The notes beneath the pieces were generated by a model, which did not search any database, had not been told where the DNA came from, and was given only the letters and a program-made list of their open reading frames with translations. The translations under genes and the position numbers were made by a program. Source: Elmis aenea (Eukaryota; Arthropoda; Insecta; Coleoptera; Elmidae). From it: a stretch of DNA of 64,000 bases. Positions 20,770-33,353 of this stretch are shown here, piece after piece (position 1 is the first letter of the stretch; every line of letters begins with the position of its first letter). The DNA is taken from assembly GCA_947652605.1 (NCBI GenBank), contig OX393579.1, positions 22,589,674-22,653,673 of the forward strand, written 5' to 3'.

Positions 20770-21287
20770 AAAATTGTTTATAACTTCGTTCTGGAGTTAA
20801 CAAATAATGGCACATCATTATAACAATTTATTTTTATTAAAAGCAAGTGGTGTTTACGCGTCACCTTGGCAGCACCGAGTGAAAATCGTTAATAACTTCG
20901 TTATGGAGTTGGCACAAAATTTTATTTTTGCGGCAAAAAATAGCACAAAAGTAGCACAAAATTATGGCATAAACAAATTTTAATTCAGAGGACGCGGTGC
21001 TTTCGCGTCACCTTGATAGCACCGGGTGAAAATTGTTTATAACTTCGTTATGGATATGGCACAACATTTTATTTTTACGGCAAAAAAAACAAAAGTAGCA
21101 CAAAATTAGTGCATAAACAAATTTTCATTCATAGCAAGTGGTGCTTACGCGTTACCTTGGCAACCTCGAAATGTGAAAATTGTTTATAACTTTTTTCTGA
21201 AGTTTTTATTTTTGCGCCAAAACACAGCACAAAATTATGGCATAAGTTTTATTACGATTGAAGAAAGTGATGTTGCCAAGGTGACGG
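20770..21287. repeat. Tandem array, 147-bp step
   Basis: Units begin with 'aaaattgtttataacttcg' or close variants at 20770, 20882, 21029 and 21176, giving steps of 112, 147 and 147 bp. Each unit carries 'ttatttttgcggcaaaa', 'gcacaaaatta' and a 'gcgtcaccttggcagcaccg' type end. The copies are diverged, and the first and last are shortened. Confidence 0.75.
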
Positions 21288-21449
21288 ACTTGGTTTGGTG
21301 GGATAATAAGTGCTAATAAATTGATTTTTATAACACTACCGCTATCTTCATCAACGGTACAATAGCTTCGTCTTTCAAACTTATTATATTTCTACTAAAT
21401 CGTGTCTTGAAGATGCGTTAAAAGTTTGATTCCGAATAGAACGAGTCTA

Positions 21450-21509
21450 CCCGTGTCAGACACGGGCATGCATAAAATGACCGAATCGCATCCCCGTGTC
21501 AGACACGGG
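21450..21509. repeat. Duplicated 17-bp palindrome
   Basis: CCCGTGTCAGACACGGG occurs at 21450-21466 and again at 21493-21509, both followed by CATG. Each is a near-perfect palindrome with 8-bp arms. Function unknown. Confidence 0.7.
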
Positions 21510-22252
21510 CATGTGCCTTAAGAGGTTAATATCTCATTGAATATTACGTACTTTCATTTGTTTTTAAGATATTCCATTTCCATCTAATATCAAATGCATG
21601 ATTTGAAAGTTCTTGAAATTCTCTCTAAGATTATATTTAAAATATTACAAACTTTTAGTCTTTAGTCTTTCCACTTTTAGTTATAAAATAACAGCAAGCA
21701 GTTAAAATTTATTTAAACCTTTAGTAATCCAATTAAAAAATTAAATAAATCATATTTGAAAATCAATTCAGTAAATTTCACAAGGGAATTATATTCTATT
21801 TTTGTTTATCATTTGTTTATCATCGTTCCGTTCTATCGTTTGACAATATTTGATTTTTCATGATAATTGTTGATCTAATAATTAAGTTTTAATTGTTTCT
21901 TGTGTAAAAGGAATTTTAAGAGCTTTTAAATGAGGTGTTTGATAATTTACAAAACTATTTGAAATTTAGATATTAAATAAAAATCGACTCTCCCAAAAGC
22001 ACTTGAATATACGTTAAATCCAATAAACTATTGAAAAAGAACTTGCATCCTCATTTTTAATAAATATGACGGCAACGGATAAAAAGGCGAGAGTAAAACT
22101 TGTATTGCATTTTGACAAGAGATTTTTACCTAAACTCATTTATATTTAACAAACAATATTAATTATTAAATGATAACAACAGCTATTCACAATGGTATAA
22201 AAAAAATTGTATATCATAAAAATGCGTTATTCAACTTTTTTATTAATGATAT

Positions 22253-22565
22253 TGTTACAAACCCCGCGTTTTAGAACTACTAGATTGCTGTGTTAAGCAT
22301 TAATCCAGTAGTTCGGGCATTACTTAGTGTGGTGGCAAGATGTACGGATAAGAACAATAATGTAAGTAGTATTAATTATTTAATGTAGTTATGTTTATAG
22401 TTAATCATTTGGTAGTGTATTTGTGTGTATTGGTGTGTATTTATGTATTTGTTAACAATTGTTTGTATTGGTATTTGTAGTTATTAAATTCATATTTGTT
22501 AGTAAGTATATATTTTCTGTCTAAATTTGGCACCCGATAACGGTACCCTACGCACTTGCGTAACA
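22253..22565. mobile_element. Probable solo LTR
   Basis: A 313-bp segment starts TGTTAC and ends GTAACA (perfect 6-bp inverted termini, TG...CA). It is flanked by ATAT on both sides, a 4-bp duplication as in Gypsy or BEL LTR elements. No gag or pol sequence lies nearby. A MITE with TGTTAC ends is an alternative. Confidence 0.45.
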
Positions 22566-24299
22566 ATATCACAAAAATTGCGGTACTCATTGTCCTGATA
22601 TGTATTAAAAAAAAAAAAAAATGACGAAAGGATTTAAACACTTACAAGGCTAAAATGACAGGATTTTTAAACTGACTTTAAGCCACACGCCACACCATTG
22701 GCGCATAAAAAAGTTGAATAACGTTTTATATGATGCACAGAAGTTTTGTTTATGTTTAATAAATTATTTGTAAGATTTATTAAATTGAGAATATTATTAT
22801 TTGTTTAAGTTAAACCATTTGTAATTTTTTTTTTGCCAAAATTAAATTAATTTACCAGGTGGATTTTGTTTTATTTCATATAAATCACCATTTAGCTAAT
22901 TTCACTTACTTTATTAATTCTAAAAATATAAAGAATAGTAATTGGAAACATTCGATTTTTTATGCTAAGAGACCTCTAGATTAGTATTAGGCATGGGTCA
23001 GGCCTAAAAGCTAATCTACTTTATATACATTTTACTAACCAAAGGAAGCTTTGATATATTTTTATCACCTAAAATAGTCTTATTACGTTTTGCTTGTAAC
23101 ATAGAAAGACATACCAAGTGTTACATATGTATGAGGTAAAGTACCGGGCTGCTACAGGGCAATGGGACTATAAAATATTGAATCTAGAGGTTCATATGTT
23201 TGGGATAAGCTTTGATATGAATGAAATGCATTTTGTATTCAGTACAAGTTGCAGCTCAACTTTATGCATTGCACTGCGGTTGAAGAAATGCTCTAGATGC
23301 AAGAAAAACATGAATAAAATATTTATTTGACATACAATAAAGTAAAAGGGTATCTTTTCAGGATTTTTCAAACTTGAGTACAAATAAAAATTGAATGGCT
23401 GCCATTAATCATTTTGTGCTAAGACAGGGTCTCTCTTATTTGAACCTTTCAAGCGAATAGAATTTAACAACTTTAAGAGATACTGATTCTACCTACCTTA
23501 GAATTTAATGTCAAATTTTATAAAAACAAACTTAGTTTCAAACTATTTGAATTATTTTTTAAACCATTTTTAAACTTATTAAATGACTATATAACAGTTA
23601 CCTTTGTGTTGATTCAACCTTATAGGTGCTTATTAGGGTCGTCTTTAGATGACGTCAGACGTAATACAGTAAAGTATCACATGCCAAAAGTTATCTGTTA
23701 AGGTTAGTTTAAGTTAGTTAATACCAAGTTATGTGTAGAGCAATGTCCGCATCTAAAAAGTTGGGACATAAGTTATAGTCAATACGGCAGCAGGGTGGTT
23801 GACGTCACTCAAATGCTAAGTTTCTTAATATCATTACTTAAAGTTCTTTAGATCAGTTTCTTAATTAATTCTAATACATTAACCGCTATAAACAATCTAC
23901 TATTTTTAAAGATAGGTGTTCATTAATTTACATCGAAAAAAGGATTATGAACCCTTAGTTTTGTAAAGATAAATAAAATATAAAATAAAATATTATGTAA
24001 AAAAAATCAGTGAAACAAAAGTAAATAAATTAAAAAATTTGCACTTAGATAAAATCTACCAAATTACTTATTTAAACTAAGTTAACAACAAAAGCAATTG
24101 AGTATTTAACATATGCACAAAATTAATTTCGAAATTAAATGCAGTAAACAATAACTTAGTTCAAAAAGCTTTCAATGTAACAATTTGAACTCATTGAAAA
24201 GTTTAATATGTTAGAATATTACTTTGTAAGTGATAAAAACGTAGCGGTTGTTTCAGAATTTACTTGGCAATGACGTTTAGTTGTTTAATAATTGCAAAC
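22566..24299. other. AT-rich intergenic stretch
   Basis: No gene or element boundary recognised; an A tract lies at about 22607-22620. Confidence 0.4.
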
Positions 24300-24787
24300 A
24301 TCACTTGTTTACGAAATCATGGCTAACTTTGATGATCGAATTTTTACAAAATTGGCCATATCTTGGTTATTTTTTGCAAAAAATATATAAAACTATATAT
24401 TTTTGAAAAGCTAAAAAAATACTCTTTCACATAGTCATGGCCAACTAGGGTTTCCATTTAAAAAAATGTAAATTTACTCCATATCTCGAAAGTCAAGGAG
24501 GCTAAGAAAAAATTACTTTTGTTTTTAAATTAAGCATAAAAATCTGTATAAAAAACCTTTATAACATTTTGTTCTAATTTAATAAATAAAGAAGTTACAA
24601 CAAATTTTCAAAAATGATGAAATTTCATTTTTCGTCTGTAGTGCCAAAATGGAATCCGATAGAAAAAATATGATTGCATAGGCGTTATTTTCTCAAAAAA
24701 ATAGCCCAAGAGACCGAAATCAGATTTTCGCTATCTATTACGGTAACCGAGATACCCCGTAAAACATTCGAATTTGGTCCACCCTGT
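24300..24787. repeat. CAGGGTGG-family repeat, diverged right half
   Basis: Ends with the inverse of CAGGGTGGACCAAATTCGAA at 24787 and holds 'catagtcatggccaactagg' as in the sister copies. The left TIR is missing or too diverged to see. Confidence 0.5.
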
Positions 24788-24827
24788 ATTGTATTGTAGC
24801 GTAAGCAAAGTTAATTATACGAATATC

Positions 24828-25098
24828 AAATGATAACGTTCACATAGGCAAAGTAGTGGAATTGCCTTGCAAGCCGTGTGGTAAGGTATTGCAAGACCTT
24901 GTAAGCGCCAAGCTTCTTGCAATACCCCATAATAAGAACCAATCACAGTGGATTAACCCTGCGTATGCGCGTGGTAATCGCCTTTAGTATACAAACACTA
25001 CAATACCTCTATGTGAACGCTACTCTTGCAGGTACGTTACAATGCAATTTATTACGCTACAATACAATGCAATACTTTTCTATGTGAACGCAGCTTTA
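24828..25098. repeat. MITE-like inverted repeat with CGTTCACATAG ends
   Basis: CGTTCACATAG at the left and its inverse in 'ctatgtgaacgcagctttagg' at the right enclose about 270 bp with internal direct repeats of TACAATGCAAT. TAA/TTA trinucleotides flank it. It is probably a PIF/Harbinger-type MITE with an eroded left end. Confidence 0.45.
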
Positions 25099-27297
25099 GG
25101 TTGTTTTTGCATTTAGCGATTCAAATAAGTAGCTTAAGTTTTCTTAACGCTTTGCCACCCGAACCCAAAGGTTTTTATCGAATTTAATAAATATATTATC
25201 TACTTTTATTCGTCTTCAAACAATACTTAAAGGGCTTTTCGATCTAAAAAATCTCTTAAAGGGACGCCATTATAGTGGCGTTTCAACAGAAAACATCTTT
25301 TAGTAGAGGGAAGTTACAATAGTGGCTTTTAGTGCTAGTAGTAAGGGTTAAGCATCACATAATACAGCCTGCCTAGATAACATACTTTTAAAGATATGAT
25401 AACCAAGTAGGTGCCTACTCTTTGGCTTTTCGCATTTGATTTAGACTGAGAGGTCAGGTACGTGCACCAATTACTCTATCGGACATCCGCTAGACCCGAA
25501 CTTGTTAGGATTTCGCAAAGCTGTTTTCCATTCAATGCTGAAGGTGTATAAGCGCGCTTGATTGATTTCTAAAGGAGCCGATGTGATAGTTCTTACCCTT
25601 AGTGTCTGCAATTCTCGGAGTCGAATTTAAATGAAGTCGTTGGAGTCGGAGAAGACGCTGGTTTTAGAATTATTGTTTTAAATCGCAGACAGCGTAACAT
25701 AAAGCTGTTTACGGGCTAAAGTAAACCATTAACTTGTTTTGTGTTGTTGAAGGTGGTTTACAAACAGTTACAAAGGCCATTAAAATGTTTATTTGTTTAA
25801 TTATTTAAGAGTGCTGTAAAAAGCGTAGGGTTTGAAGGTAAAACAGATTTAAGGTTAAACTGGATGGAAAAAAGTAAATAATAAACAACTATAGCAAATA
25901 TGGATAAAATAAAAATTAATAAAGAATTAGCGGTTAAAAATTAAGCTTGAAAATTATGGTACGCGTTAAAAACCATAAAAAGTGGCTAAAAAACAAGCCG
26001 AATTTTCTCTAAAAAAACAGTAAGAAGAAAAATACCAAGAAAGTTCATTTTTAGCATTTACTATCAAAAATGTAAAACAAATCATGGCAATATTTAATTT
26101 TAGGAATAAAGATTAGTTGAGAATCATCAACTATGAATGTAGCCCACTTTTTTGTTCGTTTAAAATTATGATTTTAATCTTAAAAGAAGTTATTTATACC
26201 GATCGAAAAGAGTATGTATTGTTTTACGGTTGTAAATTTTTTTGTTGGCTAACAGTAACGGATTCCAACAAATTTTTCTATAGCGTTAATTCTGAGTTTT
26301 CAAACCTTTTGCGAATTATGTTATTGATGTTTCGTCTCGATTACATAGGAAATTTAAGAGTGGTTTACTGATTGGAATAGAGTTGAGAATGCTGAATCAG
26401 TTCACCAGAAAAGCGATTCAGCTTCAAAATCTAAAGCTCCAGCCTCAGAATCTTACCACGATGACATAATCTATTATCTTGACAATTTGCAAGAAAACTA
26501 AAATATGAGAATTTCAATTTTAAAAGAACAAAGACAGTTCTGTAGTCAAATATGAAAGGCGTTATTTAAAGGACTTATTGCAAAATTGTTTTGCCTCTTA
26601 TGAATTATGTTGTTAGTTATTCACAATATATTTTTTTTAGAAATCCTTGTTTATTTACAATCTGTTGCAATTCACAATATGACGTTAACAAATCAGTTTA
26701 GAATGTATTTTCAGAATAGGCTGCAGTACTATGAACGTGGTCTGATTCTATGCATTATTCCTGGGTAGAATTTATCACGCTGGCAACAGACAAACTGTCG
26801 GTTAGACAATCTAGGCGGAAATGTATGAGCGTTTAACAAATAAGGAGATTTAAAGCGGTGCTGCGGTGTTTTGATTATTTCACACTGTTTCATAATTATC
26901 GTAGACCTACGTACAATGATAGAGTACGAGAATTCTATTATCCTGTGAATATATCATGATAGTATGAGTATGAGCTACACCAAAATAATCAATGTACAAG
27001 AAATACTAAATACTCTTACAAGCATAAAAATGCCGGATAAATATTGTGAACTGTCATAATATAAATTAAAAACAGGTAACTTTAACTTAAAAAAAAAAAT
27101 CCTTTGACAAGGCCAGTAGACCAAACGATGACAGGTTAGCAGTTTTTCTGTAACCGAGTCGAAAAGTAGGTCTTTTCGCATGCAAAATAGCGTTGAAAGT
27201 AGAAATTTCAGAACAGTGTGCGGAAAGTACTTTGCGCCCGCTTATAAATTATTTTTAAATAACAACTACTTTTGTCATTTCTAGTGACTTTAACTTA
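25099..27297. other. AT-rich intergenic stretch
   Basis: About 2.2 kb with no recognised gene, RNA or element. Open frames at 26117 and 26975 look like chance. Confidence 0.4.
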
Positions 27298-27313
27298 ATG
27301 TACAAGTTGTGTC

Positions 27314-27338
27314 ATAATAATAATAATAATAATAATAG
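27314..27338. repeat. (TAA)n microsatellite at the LINE 3' end
   Basis: About eight trinucleotide units at the position where the minus-strand LINE relic ends. RTE-type LINEs commonly end in short tandem repeats instead of poly(A). Confidence 0.7.
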
Positions 27339-29145
27339 ACCCGTTATTCCCTTTTGGGACATAGGGTATTGGTATATTCCTTCCATTTATTTTTGTCCTC
27401 TGCCATGTGGCCCAATTCTGCGATTTTCTGTTCTCTCACTCTCTATCGTCCTCCTCCATGTATTTTTTGAGTGCCCTCTCTTACTGCGACCTTTCGGGTT
27501 CAATTTTAGTATTCTTCTGCAAATTTCTTTTCCATTCTTACGCAGTGTGTGCCTCAACCATCCATATTTCCTTCTTTTTATGTCTGTATTGATGTCGATT
27601 TGCATTGTTCTTTTATAGAGATCTTCATTACTGATAATGTCCGGCCACCATACTCTCAATATACCTTGCAGACATCTGTTTACAAACACTTGTAATTTTT
27701 GCTTTGTAGCATTTGTTGCCGACCACGACTCCGATCCATATAACAATACTGGCTTCACCATGGTATTAAATACTTTAATATTGGTTTTAATTGGTAGGTT
27801 GTTTGAGCGCCACACTTTACTTAGCTTTATGTAAGCTCCTCTAGCCTTGTTTATTCGATTCTGTATGTCCTTATTTACACTGTCGGCGACAGACACAATA
27901 CTTCCTAGATACACAAATTGTTCCACACGTTTTATTATCTCACTATTTATAACTATGTCTTTCGGACGTTCCACGTTTACACTTCGTTTTATCAATGTTT
28001 ATTTGAAGTCCAACGTTTTTTGACTCTGCCTGCAGAATATCTAGTTTTTCTTGCATCTGCTTCCCACTGCGCGCAATAAGATAAATATCATCTGCAAAAT
28101 CCAAGTCATCCAGAGTTTCCTCCATATTCCATCTTATTCCGCCTTGTCCTCCTCTCAACGCCCTGCGCAGCACCTCATCCAGTACTATTATAAATAATAA
28201 CGGGGACAGGTTGTAACCTTGCCTAACTCCATGTTTGGTTTTGAACGCTGATGACAGTTTTCCATTGTGAACAACCTGCAGTCATTCTCCCTGTAACCTT
28301 CTTTAATTAAGTTTATTATCTTAGTTGGTATTCCCCTATTCCGTAGTATGTCCCATATACAATTTCTGTTTATACTGTCGAAAGCCTTTTTGCAGTCGAC
28401 AAACAGTAGATATAACGGTGCACTGTACTCTAGGCTTTGTTCTATTCTCAAACTCACTATGTGATCTATACACGACCGGTTCGCTCTAAATCCACTTTGT
28501 TCAGCTCTTAGACCTGCCTGTACGACTGCTGTTATCCGGTTAAGGAGAATTGTATAAAAGATTTTATTTACAATACTCAGTAAGTCAGCAACGTGATACC
28601 CCTCCATTGTCGCACTTCTTTACATCTCCTTTCTTAGGTAGTTTTATTATCACTCTTTCCCTCCAATCTTTTGTAAATTTCTGTTCTGTCCATATTTTTT
28701 GTAACATTGGTTTTGGTTGCCTTGCAGAAAATTGGTCGATCTTAAGGATTTCTGCTGTAATTTGATCAACACCTGGGGTTTTATGGTTCTTTGTCTTATT
28801 GATAGCTATTTCAATCTCCTCTTCTGTCGGTGGTTCGGTGTTAATATGAAGCTCGCTTCTTTGACACATGTCCGCTCGAACTTCCGTAACTTCCTTTTTT
28901 TCCGTGTTTGGCGTTTCACTGAAATATTCCACCCATCTTGTCATTTGTTGCTCTTCATTACATAAAAGTTCTCCATCCTTACTTTTTATGATAGAGTTTG
29001 TGCTTTTGCTAATACTTAATCTTTTTATATTCTTAAATAATTCCCTCATATCCCTTTTGTTTTCACCCTGTTGAGCTTCATCCGCTATATTCCCAATATA
29101 TCTTCGTTTATCTCTTTTAATTGCATTTTTATCTGCTTGTGTCAT
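27339..29145 (-). pseudogene. RTE-like LINE reverse transcriptase, 5'-truncated and frameshifted
   Basis: Four overlapping minus-strand frames, in phases 0-2-0-2, together give a reverse transcriptase. In order: RDKRRYIGNIADEA upstream linker; HKTPGVDQITAEILK and WRERVIIKLPKKGD; LLSIVNKIFYTILLNRI and EQSGFRANRSCIDHI; LLFVDCKKAFDSI (motif A); HGVRQGYNLSPLLF in the third frame; LDFADDIYLIA (motif C); FVYLGSIVS; and a tail with YGSESW, YGWLRHTLRK and PKGRSKRGHSKNTWRR. Frameshifts lie near 28600, 28255 and 27990. No endonuclease domain is present: the copy stops at about 29145, a 5' truncation. Tail and (TAA)n end fit the RTE clade. Inactive. Confidence 0.85.
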
Positions 29146-31604
29146 GGTGTATGTTATTTTTTAAATTTCGATTTGACTAATAAAATTTGACAGATACAAC
29201 CACGAGTAAAAACTATATTTGAAGTTTAGTCAATTATGGTCAATTAATTTTAGTTTTTAGGAAAACTAAATAACAAGACACCCATGGCGAACCAATAAAT
29301 AAAAAGAAATATCATATTGACGCGTAATAAATTTTAAAATATGGAAACCATCTTCTAAACTATTTTTAATAAAAAATCGCGGTCATGGAAATATTAAGCG
29401 CGTTAAACTCGTGTGGAAAAGATCTTTGGAATATTCGCATTCCAAAGCTTCCTTTTGCACTCATTTTTCAACATACAATTACAAAAAAATTACTATGTTC
29501 AGTTGTAAGAAAGCCATCGTTGATAAAAGAAAATTGTTTACAAATAAGTCCATTGTTGATTGTTGGTACTAGATACATTAAGCTGTAGAATGAAAAATAT
29601 GAATTAAAATGGGAAGCGATAGATTAGAGGATCATTCAAAAAATTAGGTGATAGCGCATTGTCGTTGGCTAAACAAATATCGAAATTCCATCAAGTCTAT
29701 AAAATCTACTTCTAATTATCAGAGGTGCGTTTACTTTGTATATTAGATAGCAAACTTCAATTAATTCCAAAAATTGATATGAGCATAATAGGAAGTTGTC
29801 TACGGTTCTCAAATTTATTTAGAATTTTAAAACCTCAATAACCTCCAAAGTATTTTTAAAATAATTGCATCCTAGATGCTTATTTTGGGTAACTAGATCT
29901 ATAATTGCTAACAACTGATTATATATAATCTGATACGTTTGATTTCGTGCCGACTGGTTAGTGGGTGTTTCGTAGCTTCAAAATCTACAATCGTATTCCA
30001 CGATTCAGTATTAGTATTCACGGATAGCGATTTTGCAAGTGGTTTTAAAAAACAGTAGAGAAGTTTTTAAAAAGCTTGCAAGTGAGCTTAAATTATGCGT
30101 GAGCACTGAATTCATTATCTTGTTATATGTAATAAGTAGTTATGATTAAAAACATTTAATCAGAAGTCTAATTACTACTTTTGTACCATTTAAAAGTTAT
30201 TGTAGTTATGAACATAAATAGGTAATAAAGTTAAGCATTTTTTATAAAATCTTAATTAAATCGGAAATGTTTGGATGTGCGTTTAATAATTGATGGCAAT
30301 TTTAAGCTGAATAGATTGACGACGAACTAACCAAGTAAATAACATTATTTAGTCGTTCCTTCAGTTCTGTTTAAACGTTAATTCGTTTAGGGAATACCTT
30401 GTTATGAAGGCATCACTTTTAATTTAATTTAAGGACGATATCCTGGCATCGCTTCCAGCAAAGTTAAGACAATAAATTTCATTATTGATCAACGCTATCG
30501 TCGATCGGCCATGAATGAACGCTATAATTTTAGAGACAATGAGATCACCACGAGGTAAGCTTTAAGATAAGATACACTTTATAACCGATATATTTATTAT
30601 TCCGTAAAAGTCTTTATAACTAAATGAAAACGAAACAGATTAAACGCCAAACAAGTTTGAACGTTTATACTTTTTGTCTGTTTCTTTCTAAATTATTTTT
30701 CTTTAAATACAATAGAACTTTGTTTTACAACGTTAGTTTAATGTGTTGTTCGAATATATATGGCACATTAAGGCGGTTAGTAGAGCACTTTGAAATTCAT
30801 TTGCAACTAAAAATACTTCTCTTCACTTAAACGCGCTATTCGCAGTAAAATGTGAATGATCAGCCGAACAAAATTTATTGCTTTGCATGATCATTACATT
30901 AATCCTGATTTAATAAACGACGTCGTAAATCCGCAAACAACAGTCTTGTTTAGTGTTGGCAAACCGATTGCAATTACACCGGATATCCGCACACATTAAG
31001 ATTAAAAGTTAGAAGTCACTTGTACCTATTTGCAGCATTAAATCAACTGATATGCTGTCAGTTTGTTCGATTAGTTTTGATTCAATATTGATATTTATAA
31101 TGAGCAGTGAGGTTATGTGCTGGTGCTGATCGATTTTTCACGAAATATGGTGTTTTGCTGCAGTGTCTCAATAATAACATGCCATAGGGTGTAATCCGAA
31201 TTAAACCAAAGCGTACCCAAGGTTATCACAAGTTTCTGTCACTTTACCAGCACCAGTTGGACGGTAAAAACAAGACATACCTTGGTATAGATACAGTAGA
31301 ATTAATCCTACATACTCAAAATGTGTAGTTAACAACAGAAACTCAATCACTCGGTGTCGGAATTAGTGCAGCAAAAGTTTTACAATATGCTTGTAAAATA
31401 TATTTGTAATTCGAAAAAATTAAAATTTAGAAAAGCTGGATTTGTGTTTGGCGTGCTTTGTAAGTTTGTTTTTTTTTTGTGCATGGTAATAAATTCACAG
31501 GCGTAATAAATTGTAAGCATAAGTTTTCTTATAGAACACTTACTAACAGGGATGAAACAGCAACTTTTGAATTTGTTACGGAACCCATATAGATGTTTGG
31601 TTCT
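29146..31604. other. AT-rich intergenic stretch
   Basis: About 2.5 kb without recognised gene, RNA or element boundary. Confidence 0.4.
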
Positions 31605-32408
31605 AGGACAATCACCCCCTGGACAAACACCCCCCAGACAATCACCCCCCGGACAATAACCCCCGTACAAAAAACCCCCCAGACAATAAAACCCTCATGC
31701 AAAAAAAAACAACGACTAACTTGAAATATCGGTAAATTATGATGGTCGTAATGTAAAGTGTTAAAGTTGCAAATAAAAAAATTAAAGGCAGAATAACATT
31801 GTAATACATTATTAACAATATTTATTTCCCTGTAAAATACTTTACAAATGTAAGTTTATTTAAATAAACCATAAAGTTTACAAGTTTACTAATTTTAATC
31901 CTATGATGTTAACATAATTCCAAATCGCTGCATGATGGCCATTAAGGCTGCGGTTACAGTACAGCCGTATTCGCGCGATGGGCTTCGCGCGTATGCGACC
32001 GTATACGCGCGAATCAAAGAAACCAATGCAAGCATATGAGAGTGGTTTCGAGCGAATTCTCGCTTGTAGTGTAACCGCTCTTATATGCTTGCATTGGTTT
32101 GTTTCAGTCGCGCGAATACGGACGCGTACGCGCGAAGCTCATTCGCGCGAATACGCTTGTAATGAAAACGCACACTAACAGTAAAAAATTGTGCGTTCAA
32201 ACGTAACACCCGAAGAAGATTGAATTGTTAATCTGCCTTAATTTCTTTTTTTTTTTTGCAACTTTATCACTTTACATTGCGGCAATTATAATCTACTGTT
32301 ATTTCAAGTTAGTCGTTGTTTTTTTCTGCACGGGGGGTTAATTGTCTGGGGGGTTTTTACATGGGGGGTTATTTGTCCGGGGGTTGTTGTCCGGGGGGTG
32401 ATTGTCCT
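31605..32408. mobile_element. Foldback element with GGACAATAACCCCC terminal arrays
   Basis: Left arm (31605-31735) and right arm (32298-32408) are inverted copies of each other. Both start AGGACAATCACCCCC, repeat a GGACAATMACCCCCC unit five or six times, then share 'acaacgactaacttgaaat'. Arms are about 110-130 bp. No target duplication is clear. A GC-rich MITE is nested at 31946-32175. Confidence 0.7.
31946..32175. mobile_element. GC-rich foldback MITE, TAA duplication
   Basis: Flanked by TAA at 31943-31945 and 32176-32178. The arms contain CGTATTCGCGCG, CGCGCGTATGCG and 'accaatgcaagcatat' and their inverses, so most of the 230 bp can fold back. It is strikingly CpG-rich in an AT-rich region. 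It is probably PIF/Harbinger-type by the TAA duplication. Confidence 0.65.
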
Positions 32409-33353
32409 GTTACCAGATGTTTATTGAAAACGATAGCATTTATATATATTTTTTTAAATTATACAGGGTGTTTCAGATTCCATTTCCAGCATGGGGATCT
32501 CGCTTATTAAAAGAAATACAGTGTTGGTCAAATTTAGTTAATTAGGTGAACTATTCTCAAGTATAAGAGGAGCTACAATAAATGTTTAAAAGTACAACAT
32601 TCCTCGTGTACTTCAGAACTTGAAGCAAAAATGTATGAAAATGATGAATTTCTTTTTTCTCTTACAACTGTTGTGTCCTAATCAACAGATAAATTTTATT
32701 TGTACTGTCTTGAGCTACTTTTTTATGCAAAATGTAACAATATTTTCTTAACAACTACCAAATTCGAAATAATACTCCTAATTTCATTTTTTCCTATGGG
32801 CCGTGAAATTGACTTTGGAATAGTTAAATGTACTTTTTTTACTCCTTCTATTATTTCCCAAATCTATTTTTATAAATAACTCACAAAATCATGAAAAGTT
32901 GTATTTTAATTAAAACTTATCAATCAAGCTAGCTATAAAAAAACAGTGAATTAATTGAATGTCAAATGACAGTAACCAATTATTGTCTGTGGTATCATTA
33001 ATTGGAGTTTTATAGTGTTGTTGTGTAATTCGATAGTGTTTGTAGCAAATTTGTCATTATTTTTACAAATAATGAAAAGTTTAACATGTTGAGATGCTAC
33101 ATTATTTACCATGGAAACTGTGAGGAATCAGATGATTCCAATTATTTATTGATTTGTTTCGGATTTTTGGTTGGTTTTTTGAAGAAACAATATTTTTAAT
33201 AATCTATTTACAAATTTCTGTTATTACGCGCACTTCATTGTCTTCTCTCGGGATATAGCTCAAAGTATATTCGCTTAACTTCTACATAGTTTTTATAGCA
33301 AAGAATGTAGCATCTCAACATATCAATTTTTTGTTATTTGTAAATGTAACCAT
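32409..33353. other. Stretch with one CAGGGTGTTTCAG end
   Basis: A CAGGGTGTTTCAGATTCC terminus at about 32464 resembles other CAGGGTG elements, but no partner end was found. Otherwise nothing recognised. Confidence 0.35.

Noticed and set aside
25440..25510. tRNA-like or SINE-like segment
   Set aside because: No cloverleaf and no correctly ordered A and B boxes on either strand.
31380..31670. Glycine-rich frame with repeated PGGDC
   Set aside because: Produced by the GGACAATMACCCCCC array of the foldback element.
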